In this document: in pieces, positions 34,112 through 42,203 of the stretch | How the letters are laid out: every line of letters begins with the position of its first letter | How positions within the stretch are numbered: position 1 is the first letter of the stretch | Assembly: GCF_003385235.1 (NCBI RefSeq) | Contig: NZ_PQIA01000019.1 | Coordinates: forward strand, 123,315-187,314 | Origin: Amycolatopsis circi | Lineage (GTDB): Bacteria > Actinomycetota > Actinomycetes > Mycobacteriales > Pseudonocardiaceae | Direction of reading: 5' to 3' | Length of the DNA stretch: 64,000 nt | Made by a program: the position numbers and the translations under genes | The notes under the pieces: model-generated | Told to the model about the DNA's origin: nothing | What the model saw: the letters and a program-made list of their open reading frames with translations, nothing else | Database searches by the model: none

Positions 34112-34795
34112 GTGACAGACGAGACTGCGAAGGGGCCGGCGCGGGAGTCGCTCACGCAGATCCTCGGCGGGCGGCGCGGCGCGATCGACGCCAGCATCCC
34201 GCCCGCCGCGTTCGTCGTCGGCTGGCTCGCGTCGGCCCAGTCGATCGCCTGGGGAGCCGGGGTCGCGATCGGCGTCGCCGTGCTGCTGGGCGCGTACCGG
34301 CTGATCCGCGGCGACAAGGCCCGCGCGGTGGTGGTGAGCCTCGCCGCGGTGGTGATCGCCGCGCTGATCGCGATGCACACCGGCCGGGCCGAGGACTTCT
34401 TCCTGCTGCAGCTGTTCTCGAACGCGGCGAGCGCGCTGCTGTTCGCGGCGAGCATCGCGGTGCGTTGGCCGTTGCTCGGGGTGATCGTGGGGTTGCTCCT
34501 CGGGCAGAAGACCCGCTGGCGGCGCGATCCGGCCCTGTTGCGCGCGTACTCGTGGGCGAGCGGCGTGTGGGTGCTGCAGTACTTGCTGCGCGTGGTCGTT
34601 TACGGCCTGTTGTGGTGGACCGGGCAGGTGGTGGCGCTCGGGGTGGCGCGCACGGTGCTCTCCTGGCCGCTCGTGGCGGCGACGGTGGCGGTGAGCGGCT
34701 GGGTCCTTTACCGGAGCCTTCCAGCAGAACACCCGGGCCTTCGCCTGGCGAAAGACCCGGGTGCGGGCGAGTCCGAAAACGGACCCGGAAGTTAA
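34112..34795 (+). CDS. DUF3159 family membrane protein
   Basis: A 227-residue actinobacterial membrane protein. LTQILGGRRGAIDASIPPAAFVVGWL at the start is the DUF3159 signature, and five to six hydrophobic segments follow (for example AGVAIGVAVLLGAYRLI, AVVVSLAAVVIAALIAM, PLLGVIVGLLLGQ, TVLSWPLVAATVAVSGWVLY), with RRDPALLRAYSWAS between. In many actinomycetes this family sits near trk-type genes or dut; function is unknown. A hairpin follows its stop. Confidence 0.85.
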   Translation: MTDETAKGPARESLTQILGGRRGAIDASIPPAAFVVGWLASAQSIAWGAGVAIGVAVLLGAYRLIRGDKARAVVVSLAAVVIAALIAMHTGRAEDFFLLQLFSNAASALLFAASIAVRWPLLGVIVGLLLGQKTRWRRDPALLRAYSWASGVWVLQYLLRVVVYGLLWWTGQVVALGVARTVLSWPLVAATVAVSGWVLYRSLPAEHPGLRLAKDPGAGESENGPGS

Positions 34796-34798
34796 GGC

Positions 34799-34830
34799 GG
34801 CCCCCGGCGAGGGGGGAGGGTCCGGGGGCC
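34799..34830. terminator. Hairpin between convergent DUF3159 and kinase genes
   Basis: GGCCCCCGG pairs with CCGGGGGCC over 9 bp with a 14-nt G-rich loop, 4 bp past the DUF3159 stop and 56 bp from the convergent kinase stop. Confidence 0.65.
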
Positions 34831-34885
34831 GGTTCCTACGGTACCTGGACCGGAGGGGTTGAGTCGACGGTTTCGACTCTTCCGC

Positions 34886-35848
34886 TCAAGTTTTGGTGGC
34901 ATTCACCCGTCGGGATGGTCGTGGGGTGTCCTCGCCCCAGGCCTCCACCGGCGCGAGCCACGCCGCGCCGAGCACGCCATCGGAGCTGGTCAGAACGGTG
35001 AGATCGGCGAATTCGGTCCGCACGCGAGCCCCGACCGGGCTGTTTTCGGCCAGCACGCTGCCGACGAGCACGATCGGAGTTTTTTCTCCCGGCTCGCGCG
35101 TGGCGCGAGCCACGCGCACGAGATGCCGGGCGCCCCGCGCGACGATTTCCTCGGCGACCGGTTCTCCGGCGGCAGCCGCGGCACTCACCAGCGGCGCGTA
35201 CCGGGCCAGCCGGACCGGGGGTTCCGCGTTGGCGTGGGTCACGAGTGCCCACATGACTTTGAAGCGGTCGGACAAGTCCACTGCGGACGGTTCGAACGCT
35301 TCGGCGAGGACCGCCTCGGCCAATCCGCCGAGCGGGTCGTCGCCTTCGAGCGCGGCGAGCGTGGCGCGCACGGCTTCGCGGCCGAGCCAAAATCCGGAGC
35401 CCTCGTCGCCGAGCAGCCAGCCGTGGCCGCCCGCGGTGCGGACCATCCGGCGGCCGCGGATGCGCCCGGCGATCGAGCCGGTGCCGCCGATGAGCACGGT
35501 GCCGTCCGGTTCCGACGTCGCGGAGGCGTAGGCCACCTCGGCGTCGCCGGTGACACGGACCAGCCCGCCGAGGCCGATCCGCTCCCACGCCGCGGCGAAC
35601 TCCGCGGCGACCTTCGGGTCGGACAGCTTGCTCTCGCCCGCCATGCCGACCACGACGCCGAGCACGTCGGTCCGTCCGTCCAAAGCGGATTCGACGGCTC
35701 CGGCGATCCGCGCCGCCGCCTCCGCCGGAGGATGCGAATTCGGGTTCGCGCCTCCCGCGGCGCCGGTGCCGTGCACGACGCCGGCGGCGTCGACCGCGAT
35801 CGCTCGCGTCGAGGTGCCGCCGGCGTCCACGCCTACTACGAGGGTCAC
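34886..35848 (-). CDS. BadF/BadG-type N-acetylglucosamine kinase-like protein
   Basis: A 320-residue ASKHA-fold ATPase. Phosphate 1 motif VGVDAGGTSTRAIAVD starts the protein; VTGDAEVAYAS, LIGGTGSIAGRI and AGGHGWLLGDEGSGFWLGREAVRA follow, as in GlcNAc kinase-like members of this family. The GTG start overlaps the SIS gene stop (GTGA). With the SIS gene and the divergent dasR it points to amino-sugar phosphorylation. A longer frame on the same strand passing through other genes is not real. Confidence 0.85.
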   Translation of the reverse strand: MTLVVGVDAGGTSTRAIAVDAAGVVHGTGAAGGANPNSHPPAEAAARIAGAVESALDGRTDVLGVVVGMAGESKLSDPKVAAEFAAAWERIGLGGLVRVTGDAEVAYASATSEPDGTVLIGGTGSIAGRIRGRRMVRTAGGHGWLLGDEGSGFWLGREAVRATLAALEGDDPLGGLAEAVLAEAFEPSAVDLSDRFKVMWALVTHANAEPPVRLARYAPLVSAAAAAGEPVAEEIVARGARHLVRVARATREPGEKTPIVLVGSVLAENSPVGARVRTEFADLTVLTSSDGVLGAAWLAPVEAWGEDTPRPSRRVNATKT

Positions 35849-36891
35849 CGGGTCTTGGTCACCTTCAGCAGGCCGCGCGGGTTGTCCGGGTTGCCGCCGC
35901 GAGCGAGCGACAGCCCGAGCGCGATCCGCTGGATCGGCAGGATTTCCAGCACTGGAGCCAATTCCTCGACGGTCGGGGCGACCGGGATGCGCAGCGCGGC
36001 GGGCACGGCGTCTGCCGCCGAACCGACCGCGAGCACGTCCGCGCCGCGCTCGCCGACCGCTTCGAGGACCTCGCGCATGGCCTCGCCGCCGCGGCCGAGG
36101 CTGGTGGCAGCGAGCACGGCGGTCTCGCCGTCGACCGCCGCGACCGGGCCGTGCAGCAGGTCCGCGCCGCTGTATGCGCGGGCCGCGAGGTAGCTCGTCT
36201 CGGCCAGCTTCAGCGACGCTTCGAGCGCGCTGGCGTAGGAGTAGCCGCGGCCGGTGGTGAGAACGCGGTCGACAAAGCGATACCGGTCCACCGCGCGCTG
36301 GACGCCTTCGACGGAACCGTCGAGCGTCTGCTGGGCCAGTTCGCCGATCTTCTCGGCGTCCTCTCCCTTGCCGCCGCGGATCGCGTCGATGAAGAGGTAC
36401 AGCGCCATCAGCGTCGCGGAGTACGTCTTGGTCGCCGCCACTGCCTTCTCGAGCCCGGCGCCGATGTCGACACCCAGTTCGGAAGCCGCGCGCAGCGGCG
36501 AGTCGGGGGTGTTGGTGACGGAGACGGTCAGCGCGCCCTGGCGGCGAGCGGCCTCGGTGACCTCGATCAAGTCCGGTGAGCCGCCGCTCTGGCTGACCGT
36601 GATGAAGAGCACGTCGCGCAGGTCCGGGCGAGCGCCGTAGAGCGTCGCGGTGGACGGCGAAACGAGCCCGGCCGGCAGGCCCAGGAGTACCTCGATCAGG
36701 TATTTCGCGTACAGCGCGCCGTGGTCGCTCGAACCGCGAGCGGCGAGCAGCGCGAACCGCGGCGGGTTCTGTGAAATCTTTTCCGCGACTTCCGCGATGC
36801 CGGACCGCCGCTCGACCAGCCCGGCGAGAATGCCGGGCTGCTCCGAGATTTCCGCGGCCATGTGCTCGCCGGGACGTAGTTGGGTCATCAC
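35845..36891 (-). CDS. SIS-domain sugar-phosphate isomerase/deaminase (GlmS-like, NagB-II type)
   Basis: A 348-residue protein with two SIS domains and no glutaminase domain. Visible are ARGSSDHGALYAKYLIE, FITVSQSGGSPDLIEVTEAAR (SQSG motif), GLEKAVAATKTYSATLMAL, GRGYSYASALEASLKLAETSYLAARAYSGADLLHGP and the C-terminal HE-less end. Such stand-alone proteins act as glucosamine-6-phosphate deaminases (NagB-II) or related isomerases. GAGAGGAAAG precedes the ATG. A DasR-type dre site lies about 50 bp upstream, so it is probably DasR-controlled together with the kinase. Confidence 0.85.
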   Translation of the reverse strand: MMTQLRPGEHMAAEISEQPGILAGLVERRSGIAEVAEKISQNPPRFALLAARGSSDHGALYAKYLIEVLLGLPAGLVSPSTATLYGARPDLRDVLFITVSQSGGSPDLIEVTEAARRQGALTVSVTNTPDSPLRAASELGVDIGAGLEKAVAATKTYSATLMALYLFIDAIRGGKGEDAEKIGELAQQTLDGSVEGVQRAVDRYRFVDRVLTTGRGYSYASALEASLKLAETSYLAARAYSGADLLHGPVAAVDGETAVLAATSLGRGGEAMREVLEAVGERGADVLAVGSAADAVPAALRIPVAPTVEELAPVLEILPIQRIALGLSLARGGNPDNPRGLLKVTKTR

Positions 36892-36939
36892 TTTCCTCTC
36901 CGCCGGGACGGGTGTCCCGGTGTGCTGAGCGGCGTCCGG

Positions 36940-36955
36940 TCAGGTCTAGACCAAT
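36940..36955. promoter_or_regulatory. DasR-responsive element (dre-like site)
   Basis: The core GGTCTAGACC (36943-36952) is a perfect palindrome within a 16-bp match to the dre pattern (ACTGGTCTAGACCACT type). It lies in the divergent gap, about 50 bp upstream of the SIS gene and 90 bp upstream of dasR. Confidence 0.8.
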
Positions 36956-37043
36956 GCTAGCCGGGCGGAGCGGGTCGGGAGAAGGGTACGTTTCCTCACG
37001 GGTCAGTGGCGCGTTTAATGTGGGAAGACTGAGGGAGCCGGGC

Positions 37044-37793
37044 ATGCTGGAGACACCCCCCGCGAGCGAGGCGGGGACTGCTGCGCGAGGGCAGCGCGAA
37101 CCCAAGTACTGGGCGCTGAAGCAGCATCTGCTGGACCTGCTCGACGCACTGCCGCCGGGATCGCCGATCCCGACCGAGCGGGCGCTGGCGGGCGAGTTCA
37201 CCGTTTCGCGCACCACCGTGCGCCAGGCGCTGGCGGATCTCACCGCCGAGGGCAGACTGCACCGCGTCCAGGGCAAGGGCACCTTCGCCGCCGAGCCGAA
37301 GCTCGCGCAGCGGCTGCAGCTGTCCTCTTATACCGAGGACATGCGCAAGCAGGGCCTGAAGCCGTCGTCCCAGTTGCTGGAACTCGAAGAGCTGCCGGTC
37401 GAGGGCGAGATGACGAAGCTGCTGCAGCTGCGCAACGGCGCGAAGATCCTGCGGCTGCGCCGGCTCCGGCTCGCCGACGGCCAGCCGATGGCGCTCGAAA
37501 CCACGCACCTGCCGCTCGGCCGGTTCCGCGGGCTGCGCAAGCACATCACCGCGGGCGGTTCGCTGTACGCGGTGCTGCGCGAGCATTACGGCGTCGAGCT
37601 GGAGCGCGCGGAGGAGACCATCGAGACGTCGCTCGCCGGGCCGCAGGAAGCGGAGATCCTCGGCGCGGACGTCGGCATGCCGGTGATGATGCTGACCCGG
37701 CATTCGTTCGCCACCGACGGCAAGCCGGTCGAATTCGCCCGCGCGGTCTATCGCGGCGACCGGTACAAGTTCGTCACCACGCTGCTTCCCTGA
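37044..37793 (+). CDS. dasR: GntR/HutC family regulator, DasR homologue
   Basis: A 249-residue HutC-type regulator. The winged helix (KYWALKQHLLDLLDALPPGSPIPTERALAGEFTVSRTTVRQALADLTAEGRLHRVQGKGTF) occupies residues ~23-80, and the UTRA ligand domain (LSSYTEDMRKQGLKPSSQLLELEE ... VEFARAVYRGDRYKFVTTL) the rest. In Streptomyces DasR is released by glucosamine-6-phosphate and controls chitin and GlcNAc use. The dre site and the GlcNAc-type genes next door support the name. GAGGGAG precedes the ATG at 37044. Confidence 0.85.
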   Translation: MLETPPASEAGTAARGQREPKYWALKQHLLDLLDALPPGSPIPTERALAGEFTVSRTTVRQALADLTAEGRLHRVQGKGTFAAEPKLAQRLQLSSYTEDMRKQGLKPSSQLLELEELPVEGEMTKLLQLRNGAKILRLRRLRLADGQPMALETTHLPLGRFRGLRKHITAGGSLYAVLREHYGVELERAEETIETSLAGPQEAEILGADVGMPVMMLTRHSFATDGKPVEFARAVYRGDRYKFVTTLLP

Positions 37794-37797
37794 CCCC

Positions 37798-39285
37798 GTG
37801 CCGGCCGACGTTCGCTGGGGCACGCCCGCGGCTCGCGGCGTGCTCTGGACGACCATCCTCGGCTCGGGGATGGCGATGCTCGACGGCACGATCGTGAACG
37901 TCGCGCTGCCCCGGATCGGCGAGGAGCTGGGCGCGTCGGTCGCCGGTCTGCAGTGGATTCTCGACGGCTACCTGCTGGCGTTGGCCGCGCTGATCCTGGT
38001 CGCCGGATCGCTCGGCGACCGCTACGGCAGACGGCGCGTGTACCTGATCGGCGTCGTGTGGTTCGGGCTCGCGTCCGGACTGTGCGCGGCGGCGACGTCG
38101 ACCGAGCTGCTCGTGCTCTTCCGCGTGCTGCAGGGAATCGGCGGGGCGTTGCTGACGCCGGGTTCGCTGGCGATCCTGCAGTCGTCGTTCTCGCACGAGG
38201 ACCGGGCTCGCGCGATCGGCTCGTGGTCCGGGCTCGGCGGGATCGCCGCGGCGGTCGGGCCGCTGCTCGGCGGACTGCTGGTGCAGGCGTGGTCGTGGCG
38301 GCTGGCGTTCCTGATCAACCTGCCGCTCGCGGTGGTCGTCGTGCTGATGGCGCGGCGATTCGTGCCGGAGTCGAGGGATACCGCGGCGACCGGGCATCCG
38401 GACTACGTCGCCGCCGCGGTCGGCGCGCTGGGGTTGGCCGGGGCGACCGGGGCGTTGGTCGAGGCACCGGTGCGCGGGATCGGCGATCCTGTCGTGTTGG
38501 TCGCGCTGGTGGTCGGTGTTGCCGGGCTGGGGTTGTTTCTCTGGCTCCAGCACCGTGCTGCCGAACCGCTCGTGCCGCCTTCGCTGTTTCGCGACCGGAC
38601 CTTCACGCTGTCGAATGCGTTGACGTTCGTGGTCTACGCGGCGCTTGGCGGCGTGATGATGTTGCTGGTTCTGCAGCTTCAGGTGTCGCTGGGTTATTCG
38701 CCGACGCTGGCCGGTCTGGCCGGATTGCCGATCACGGTGCTCATGCTGCTGCTTTCCGGCCGGTCGGGTGCGCTCGCGCAGCGGATCGGGCCGCGGCTGC
38801 AGCTGGTGGTCGGGCCGATCGTGGTCGGCGTCGGGATGTTGCTGCTGACGCGGGTGGGGCCGGGGTCGTCGTACCTCGGGTCGGTGCTGCCCGCGGTGGT
38901 CGTGTTCGGGCTGGGGCTGGCCACTGTGGTCGCTCCGGTGACCGCGACGGTGCTGGCCGCCGCGCCGGATCGGTACGCCGGGGTCGCGTCCGGAGTGAAC
39001 AATGCGATCGCCCGATCGGGTGGACTTCTGGCGGTGGCGGTGCTGCCCGCCGCGGCTGGTTTGACGGGTTCGGCCTATCGGGATCCGGCCGCGCTGACTG
39101 CTGGCTGGCAGACAGCGCTGGTGATCTGCGCGGTGCTGGCGATCGTCGGCGGGCTTATCGCGTTAGGAATTCACAACGGGGTGCTCGGCGCCGCAGAAGC
39201 GGATGATTCGCCGCATCCCGGGGATTGTCTGCATTGCGGGGTGGAAGGGCCGCCCACGCACGTCCATCCCGGTGCGCGTCGCTGA
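37798..39285 (+). CDS. MFS drug-efflux-type transporter (DHA2, 14 helices)
   Basis: A 495-residue transporter. MLDGTIVNVALPRIGEELGASVAGLQWILDGYLLALAALIL is the DHA2 signature, GSLGDRYGRRRVYLIG is the loop 2-3 motif, and GIGGALLTPGSLAILQSSF is motif C. About 14 helices are expected. The GTG start is 4 bp after the dasR stop. It is probably an exporter of hydrophobic compounds; a sugar role is unlikely for this subfamily. The last ~27 residues are hydrophilic with His and Cys (DCLHCG, HVHPG). Confidence 0.88.
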   Translation: MPADVRWGTPAARGVLWTTILGSGMAMLDGTIVNVALPRIGEELGASVAGLQWILDGYLLALAALILVAGSLGDRYGRRRVYLIGVVWFGLASGLCAAATSTELLVLFRVLQGIGGALLTPGSLAILQSSFSHEDRARAIGSWSGLGGIAAAVGPLLGGLLVQAWSWRLAFLINLPLAVVVVLMARRFVPESRDTAATGHPDYVAAAVGALGLAGATGALVEAPVRGIGDPVVLVALVVGVAGLGLFLWLQHRAAEPLVPPSLFRDRTFTLSNALTFVVYAALGGVMMLLVLQLQVSLGYSPTLAGLAGLPITVLMLLLSGRSGALAQRIGPRLQLVVGPIVVGVGMLLLTRVGPGSSYLGSVLPAVVVFGLGLATVVAPVTATVLAAAPDRYAGVASGVNNAIARSGGLLAVAVLPAAAGLTGSAYRDPAALTAGWQTALVICAVLAIVGGLIALGIHNGVLGAAEADDSPHPGDCLHCGVEGPPTHVHPGARR

Positions 39286-39303
39286 TCTTCCGGTGGGGGA
39301 AAT

Positions 39304-39781
39304 GTGCTGGGGTTTGTGGGTGCCGGGGAGCTGACCGCTGCCGTCGTGAGCGGACTCGACGGGAGCTTGCCGCACTGAACGCTTCCCAACTCGGCTCATC
39401 GCGAGGCACCACAACCCCGCCGACGCGCTCGAACAGTTCTCGCGCGAAGCCGTCTTCGGGGTACATCGCAGTAAGGCTTTGCCGCTGCGCCGCCTGTGGC
39501 CACGGAAGCGACTGGCGACTATCGCCGGGTGGATGGTCGCGCAGGGCGTCGAGGCTGACGCGGCTTCGGCGTACGTGACGCATGTGTTCGCGCAGGTCGG
39601 GAAGTCACTGGCTGGGAGCGGCCCGTTAGAAGAGCTGACTGCCCGGCATATGACTCCGGGCGGGATCAACGGGCAGTTGCTGACTGACCTGCGCCGGGAC
39701 CGGATGCCGGAGATGGTGCGGCAGGGCCTGGACGCGGTGTTGACCCGGTTGCGCGGGTCAGCCGCGAGATCGGGCGACTAG
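39304..39781 (+). pseudogene. Rearranged pyrroline-5-carboxylate reductase-like gene with an internal inversion
   Basis: Three pieces of one ProC-like protein are visible. The start is on the plus strand at 39304-39363 (GTG; VLGFVGAGELTAAVVSGLDG, dinucleotide-binding Gly motif). The middle is on the minus strand at 39365-39508 (LPWPQAAQRQSLTAMYPEDG then ELFERVGGVVVP and EAFSAAS). The end is back on the plus strand from about 39512 (LATIAGWMVAQGVEADAASAY, TARHMTPGGINGQLL) to 39781. About 95 residues of the nucleotide-binding domain and about ten before the dimerisation domain are missing. A plus-strand stop lies at 39376. The C-terminal frame 39479-39781 could still be translated but would be only a domain fragment. 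Confidence 0.8.
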
Positions 39782-40186
39782 CCGGGTCTCGATGCTCTGC
39801 AGCGCCGTGATCAAGGTGCCGATCTCTGCGGTGTCCGTGAACGTCCCGTCGAGCAGCGTGGACCAAGTGTCGCGCAGCCGCTGCAGGTTCTCCGCCGCCT
39901 TTTCGGTGGGGTAGAGGCGTACTCGGCGGGCGTCGTCGGGGTCGGATTCCCGGCGCAGCAGGCCTTTGGTTTCCAGGCCCCGGACGGCCCGGCTGACGTT
40001 GCTGGAGATCATCTGCGTGGCCTCGGCCGCGGCGTTGACCGTGGCTCCGGGGTGCCGGTCGACGAACCGCATCACCGCGCCTTCCAGCGGCGTCCCCGAC
40101 TCGGCGTTGGCTTCCTTGGCGGCGTTGATGTGCCGGGCCACCGCGAGGATCAGGTCGGCGAGTTCGAAGAGCCGTTCGTCTTTCAC
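39758..40186 (-). CDS. MarR family transcriptional regulator
   Basis: A 142-residue MarR protein: GATVNAAAEATQMISSNVSRAVRGLETKGLLRRESDPDDARRVRLYPTEKAAENL gives helix-turn-helix and wing. It is divergent from an SDR gene, with a perfect 22-bp palindrome and a second imperfect copy in the 80-bp gap. It probably represses itself and the SDR gene. Its 3' end overlaps the pseudogene end by 24 bp. Confidence 0.9.
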   Translation of the reverse strand: MKDERLFELADLILAVARHINAAKEANAESGTPLEGAVMRFVDRHPGATVNAAAEATQMISSNVSRAVRGLETKGLLRRESDPDDARRVRLYPTEKAAENLQRLRDTWSTLLDGTFTDTAEIGTLITALQSIETRLVARSRG

Positions 40187-40195
40187 CCGGCCAGT

Positions 40196-40217
40196 ATAGC
40201 TATCGTTTGACAGGTAT
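40196..40217. promoter_or_regulatory. Second, imperfect MarR operator
   Basis: TAGCTATCGTTTGACAGGTA matches the perfect palindrome at 40235 in about 16 of 20 positions and lies about 10 bp upstream of the MarR start. The two sites are 39 bp apart, centre to centre. Confidence 0.55.
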
Positions 40218-40234
40218 CTCCTCGGCGACGTAGG

Positions 40235-40256
40235 TTAGCTATCAATTGATAGCTAA
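40235..40256. promoter_or_regulatory. Perfect 22-bp palindromic MarR operator
   Basis: TTAGCTATCAA is followed by its exact reverse complement. It ends 10 bp before the SDR ATG and touches the ribosome binding site AAGGAGG, so binding would block the SDR promoter. Confidence 0.8.
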
Positions 40257-40266
40257 GGAGGCGGTC

Positions 40267-40947
40267 ATGGCCGCAGGCAAGAGCGCGTTGATCATCGGGG
40301 CGTCGCGGGGGCTGGGCTACGCGCTGGCCTCCGAGTTCCTGGTTCGCGGCTGGCAGGTGACCGCGACCGAGCGGACGCCCTCCGCGCTGCACGAGCTGGG
40401 CGATCTTACGGTGGAGACCGTCGACATCGCGGTGCCCGAACAGGTCGCGGCGCTGCGCGAACGGCTGGCCGGGTCGGCGTTCGACCTGCTGTTCGTCAAC
40501 GCCGGAACCAACTACACGACCGACCCTTCGGCGACCTTCACCGACGTGTCCACCGAGGACTTCGTCCAGGTCATGGTGACGAACGCGCTGAGCCCGATGC
40601 GCGTCGTCGAGACCCTGCAGGACCTGGTCCCCGAGACGGGCACCATCGGCGTGATGTCGTCGGGCCAGGGCAGCGTCGCCGACAACACGAAGGGCGGCTT
40701 CGAGGTTTACCGGGCGAGCAAGTCCGCGCTGAACCAGCTCATGCGCAGCTTCGCCGCCCGGCACGCCGACGACCCACGCACGCTGCTGCTCATGGCACCC
40801 GGCTGGGTACAGACGGACCTAGGCGGCCCCAGTGCGCGGCTGACTATCGACGAGAGCATCCCCGGGGTCGCCGACACGATCGAAGCTTGGGCGGGCAAGG
40901 GCGGGCTGCACTACCTGGACCGGCAGGGCCAAACCGTCAACTGGTGA
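40267..40947 (+). CDS. Short-chain dehydrogenase/reductase
   Basis: A 226-residue SDR. ALIIGASRGLGYALA is the cofactor motif, LLFVNAGTN the NAG motif, and YRASKSALNQ supplies the YxxxK pair with Ser in MSSGQG. AAGGAGG precedes the ATG. It is divergent from MarR. The substrate is unknown; induction by whatever the MarR protein senses is expected. Confidence 0.9.
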   Translation: MAAGKSALIIGASRGLGYALASEFLVRGWQVTATERTPSALHELGDLTVETVDIAVPEQVAALRERLAGSAFDLLFVNAGTNYTTDPSATFTDVSTEDFVQVMVTNALSPMRVVETLQDLVPETGTIGVMSSGQGSVADNTKGGFEVYRASKSALNQLMRSFAARHADDPRTLLLMAPGWVQTDLGGPSARLTIDESIPGVADTIEAWAGKGGLHYLDRQGQTVNW

Positions 40948-40967
40948 CAGCCGTGGTCCCGGCCAAG

Positions 40968-41022
40968 GTCCGTGAAGGGCTCCTTGAGGGAATCAGATTC
41001 TCTCAAGGAGCCCTTCACGGAC
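40968..41022. terminator. Family B hairpin between convergent genes
   Basis: A 55-nt palindrome around a central A: arms starting GTCCGTGAAGGGCTCCTTGA with 27 pairs, one of them G-T. Compared with the member at 28863, GGGGAACCC is replaced by AGGGCTCCT and the other arm changes to match. Confidence 0.8.
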
Positions 41023-41104
41023 GTTCGGTATCGCGCGCCAAGCCCATCAGCCGGAGAGAACCCCTGTGCACCGCCGACTCAATGCGGCATCGGGGCAGCC
41101 TCAC

Positions 41105-42049
41105 CTAGGCGAGCAGTTCGGCCAGCATCGCCGGATCGATGTTCCCGCCGGAAACGATCGCTACCGTGCGGCCGCCGGGGAGTTCGTCGCGGTGGTGCAG
41201 GTACGCGGCCGGAGCGGTGGCCCCGCTGGGCTCCGTGACCAGGCGACCTTGCCGGGCCAGCGCCCGGACGGTGTCGCGGATTTCGTCCTCGGTCACCGTG
41301 ATGACGCCGTCCAGGACGTGCTGCAGGTGCGCGAACGTGAGCGCGGACGGCTGCGCACGCAGGCCGTCAGCGATGGTGCGGGCGCGGTCGGTGATGGGCC
41401 AGTCCACGATCTCGCCCGCGGCGAGGCTGGCCGCGGTGTCTGCGGCCAGTTCCGGTTCGACGCCGTAGACCTTCGCGTTCGGGCATTTCGCCTTGATGGC
41501 GGTGCCGACCCCGGAGGCGAAACCGCCGCCGCTGATCGGGACCAGAACGGTTTCGACGTCCGGCAGATCCTCGGCGATCTCCAGCCCGACGGTGCCCTGC
41601 CCGGCGATGATGTCCGGGTGGTCGAACGGCGGGATGAGCGTGAGACCGCGTTCCTCGGCGAGCGCGAGCGCCGCCGATTCCCGTTCCGCGATCGGCACTT
41701 CGCGGACCTCCGCGCCCCAGCGGAGGGTGGCTTCGACCTTCAGCCGCGGAGTGACGTCCGGCACCACGATCACCGCGGGGATCCCGAATTCGCGCGCCGC
41801 GTAGGCGACTGCTTGCGCATGGTTGCCGCTCGAATACGCGACCACGCCGCGTTTCCGTTCGGCGTCGGCGAGTGCGGCGATCGCGTTGTACGCGCCGCGG
41901 ATCTTGAACGCGCCGATCGGTTGCAGGCTCTCGGGTTTCACCCAGAATTCGCCGGGAACCCAGAGCTGGCGCAGCAACGGGGTGTGCACCGCGGTGCCCT
42001 TCACCCGCCCGGCCGCGATTTCGATGTCGGAGATCGTCACGAGGTGCAT
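41105..42049 (-). CDS. Threonine/serine dehydratase family PLP enzyme
   Basis: A 314-residue fold-type II PLP protein. Lys49 in GAFKIRGAYNA is the Schiff-base lysine, SSGNHAQAVA binds the substrate carboxylate, and SGGGFASG is the phosphate loop. There is no C-terminal ACT domain, so it is of the catabolic/serine racemase-like type rather than IlvA. The likely reaction is deamination of threonine or serine; racemase activity is possible. It is convergent with the SDR gene across a family B hairpin. Confidence 0.85.
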   Translation of the reverse strand: MHLVTISDIEIAAGRVKGTAVHTPLLRQLWVPGEFWVKPESLQPIGAFKIRGAYNAIAALADAERKRGVVAYSSGNHAQAVAYAAREFGIPAVIVVPDVTPRLKVEATLRWGAEVREVPIAERESAALALAEERGLTLIPPFDHPDIIAGQGTVGLEIAEDLPDVETVLVPISGGGFASGVGTAIKAKCPNAKVYGVEPELAADTAASLAAGEIVDWPITDRARTIADGLRAQPSALTFAHLQHVLDGVITVTEDEIRDTVRALARQGRLVTEPSGATAPAAYLHHRDELPGGRTVAIVSGGNIDPAMLAELLA

Positions 42050-42203
42050 GCGGCGAGTATGTCAGGAAAGTGTGAGCTTTAGTCTATCCATTTTGGACAG
42101 TCAACGTGTCGTCCCTCACGCCGGGGCAACGAAGGGAGCACCTCAGGCGACTTAACCGTTGAAGAAACAGGGACAACGGCCGGGAAACGATCAGAACGGA
42201 ATC

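Noticed and set aside
35849..37282. Upstream extension of the kinase frame on the minus strand
   Set aside because: It runs opposite dasR and through the SIS gene in another frame. The kinase fold starts at the GTG at 35848.
39479..39781. A free-standing 100-residue gene
   Set aside because: It is the dimerisation end of the broken ProC-like gene, and the rest of the gene lies beside it in pieces.
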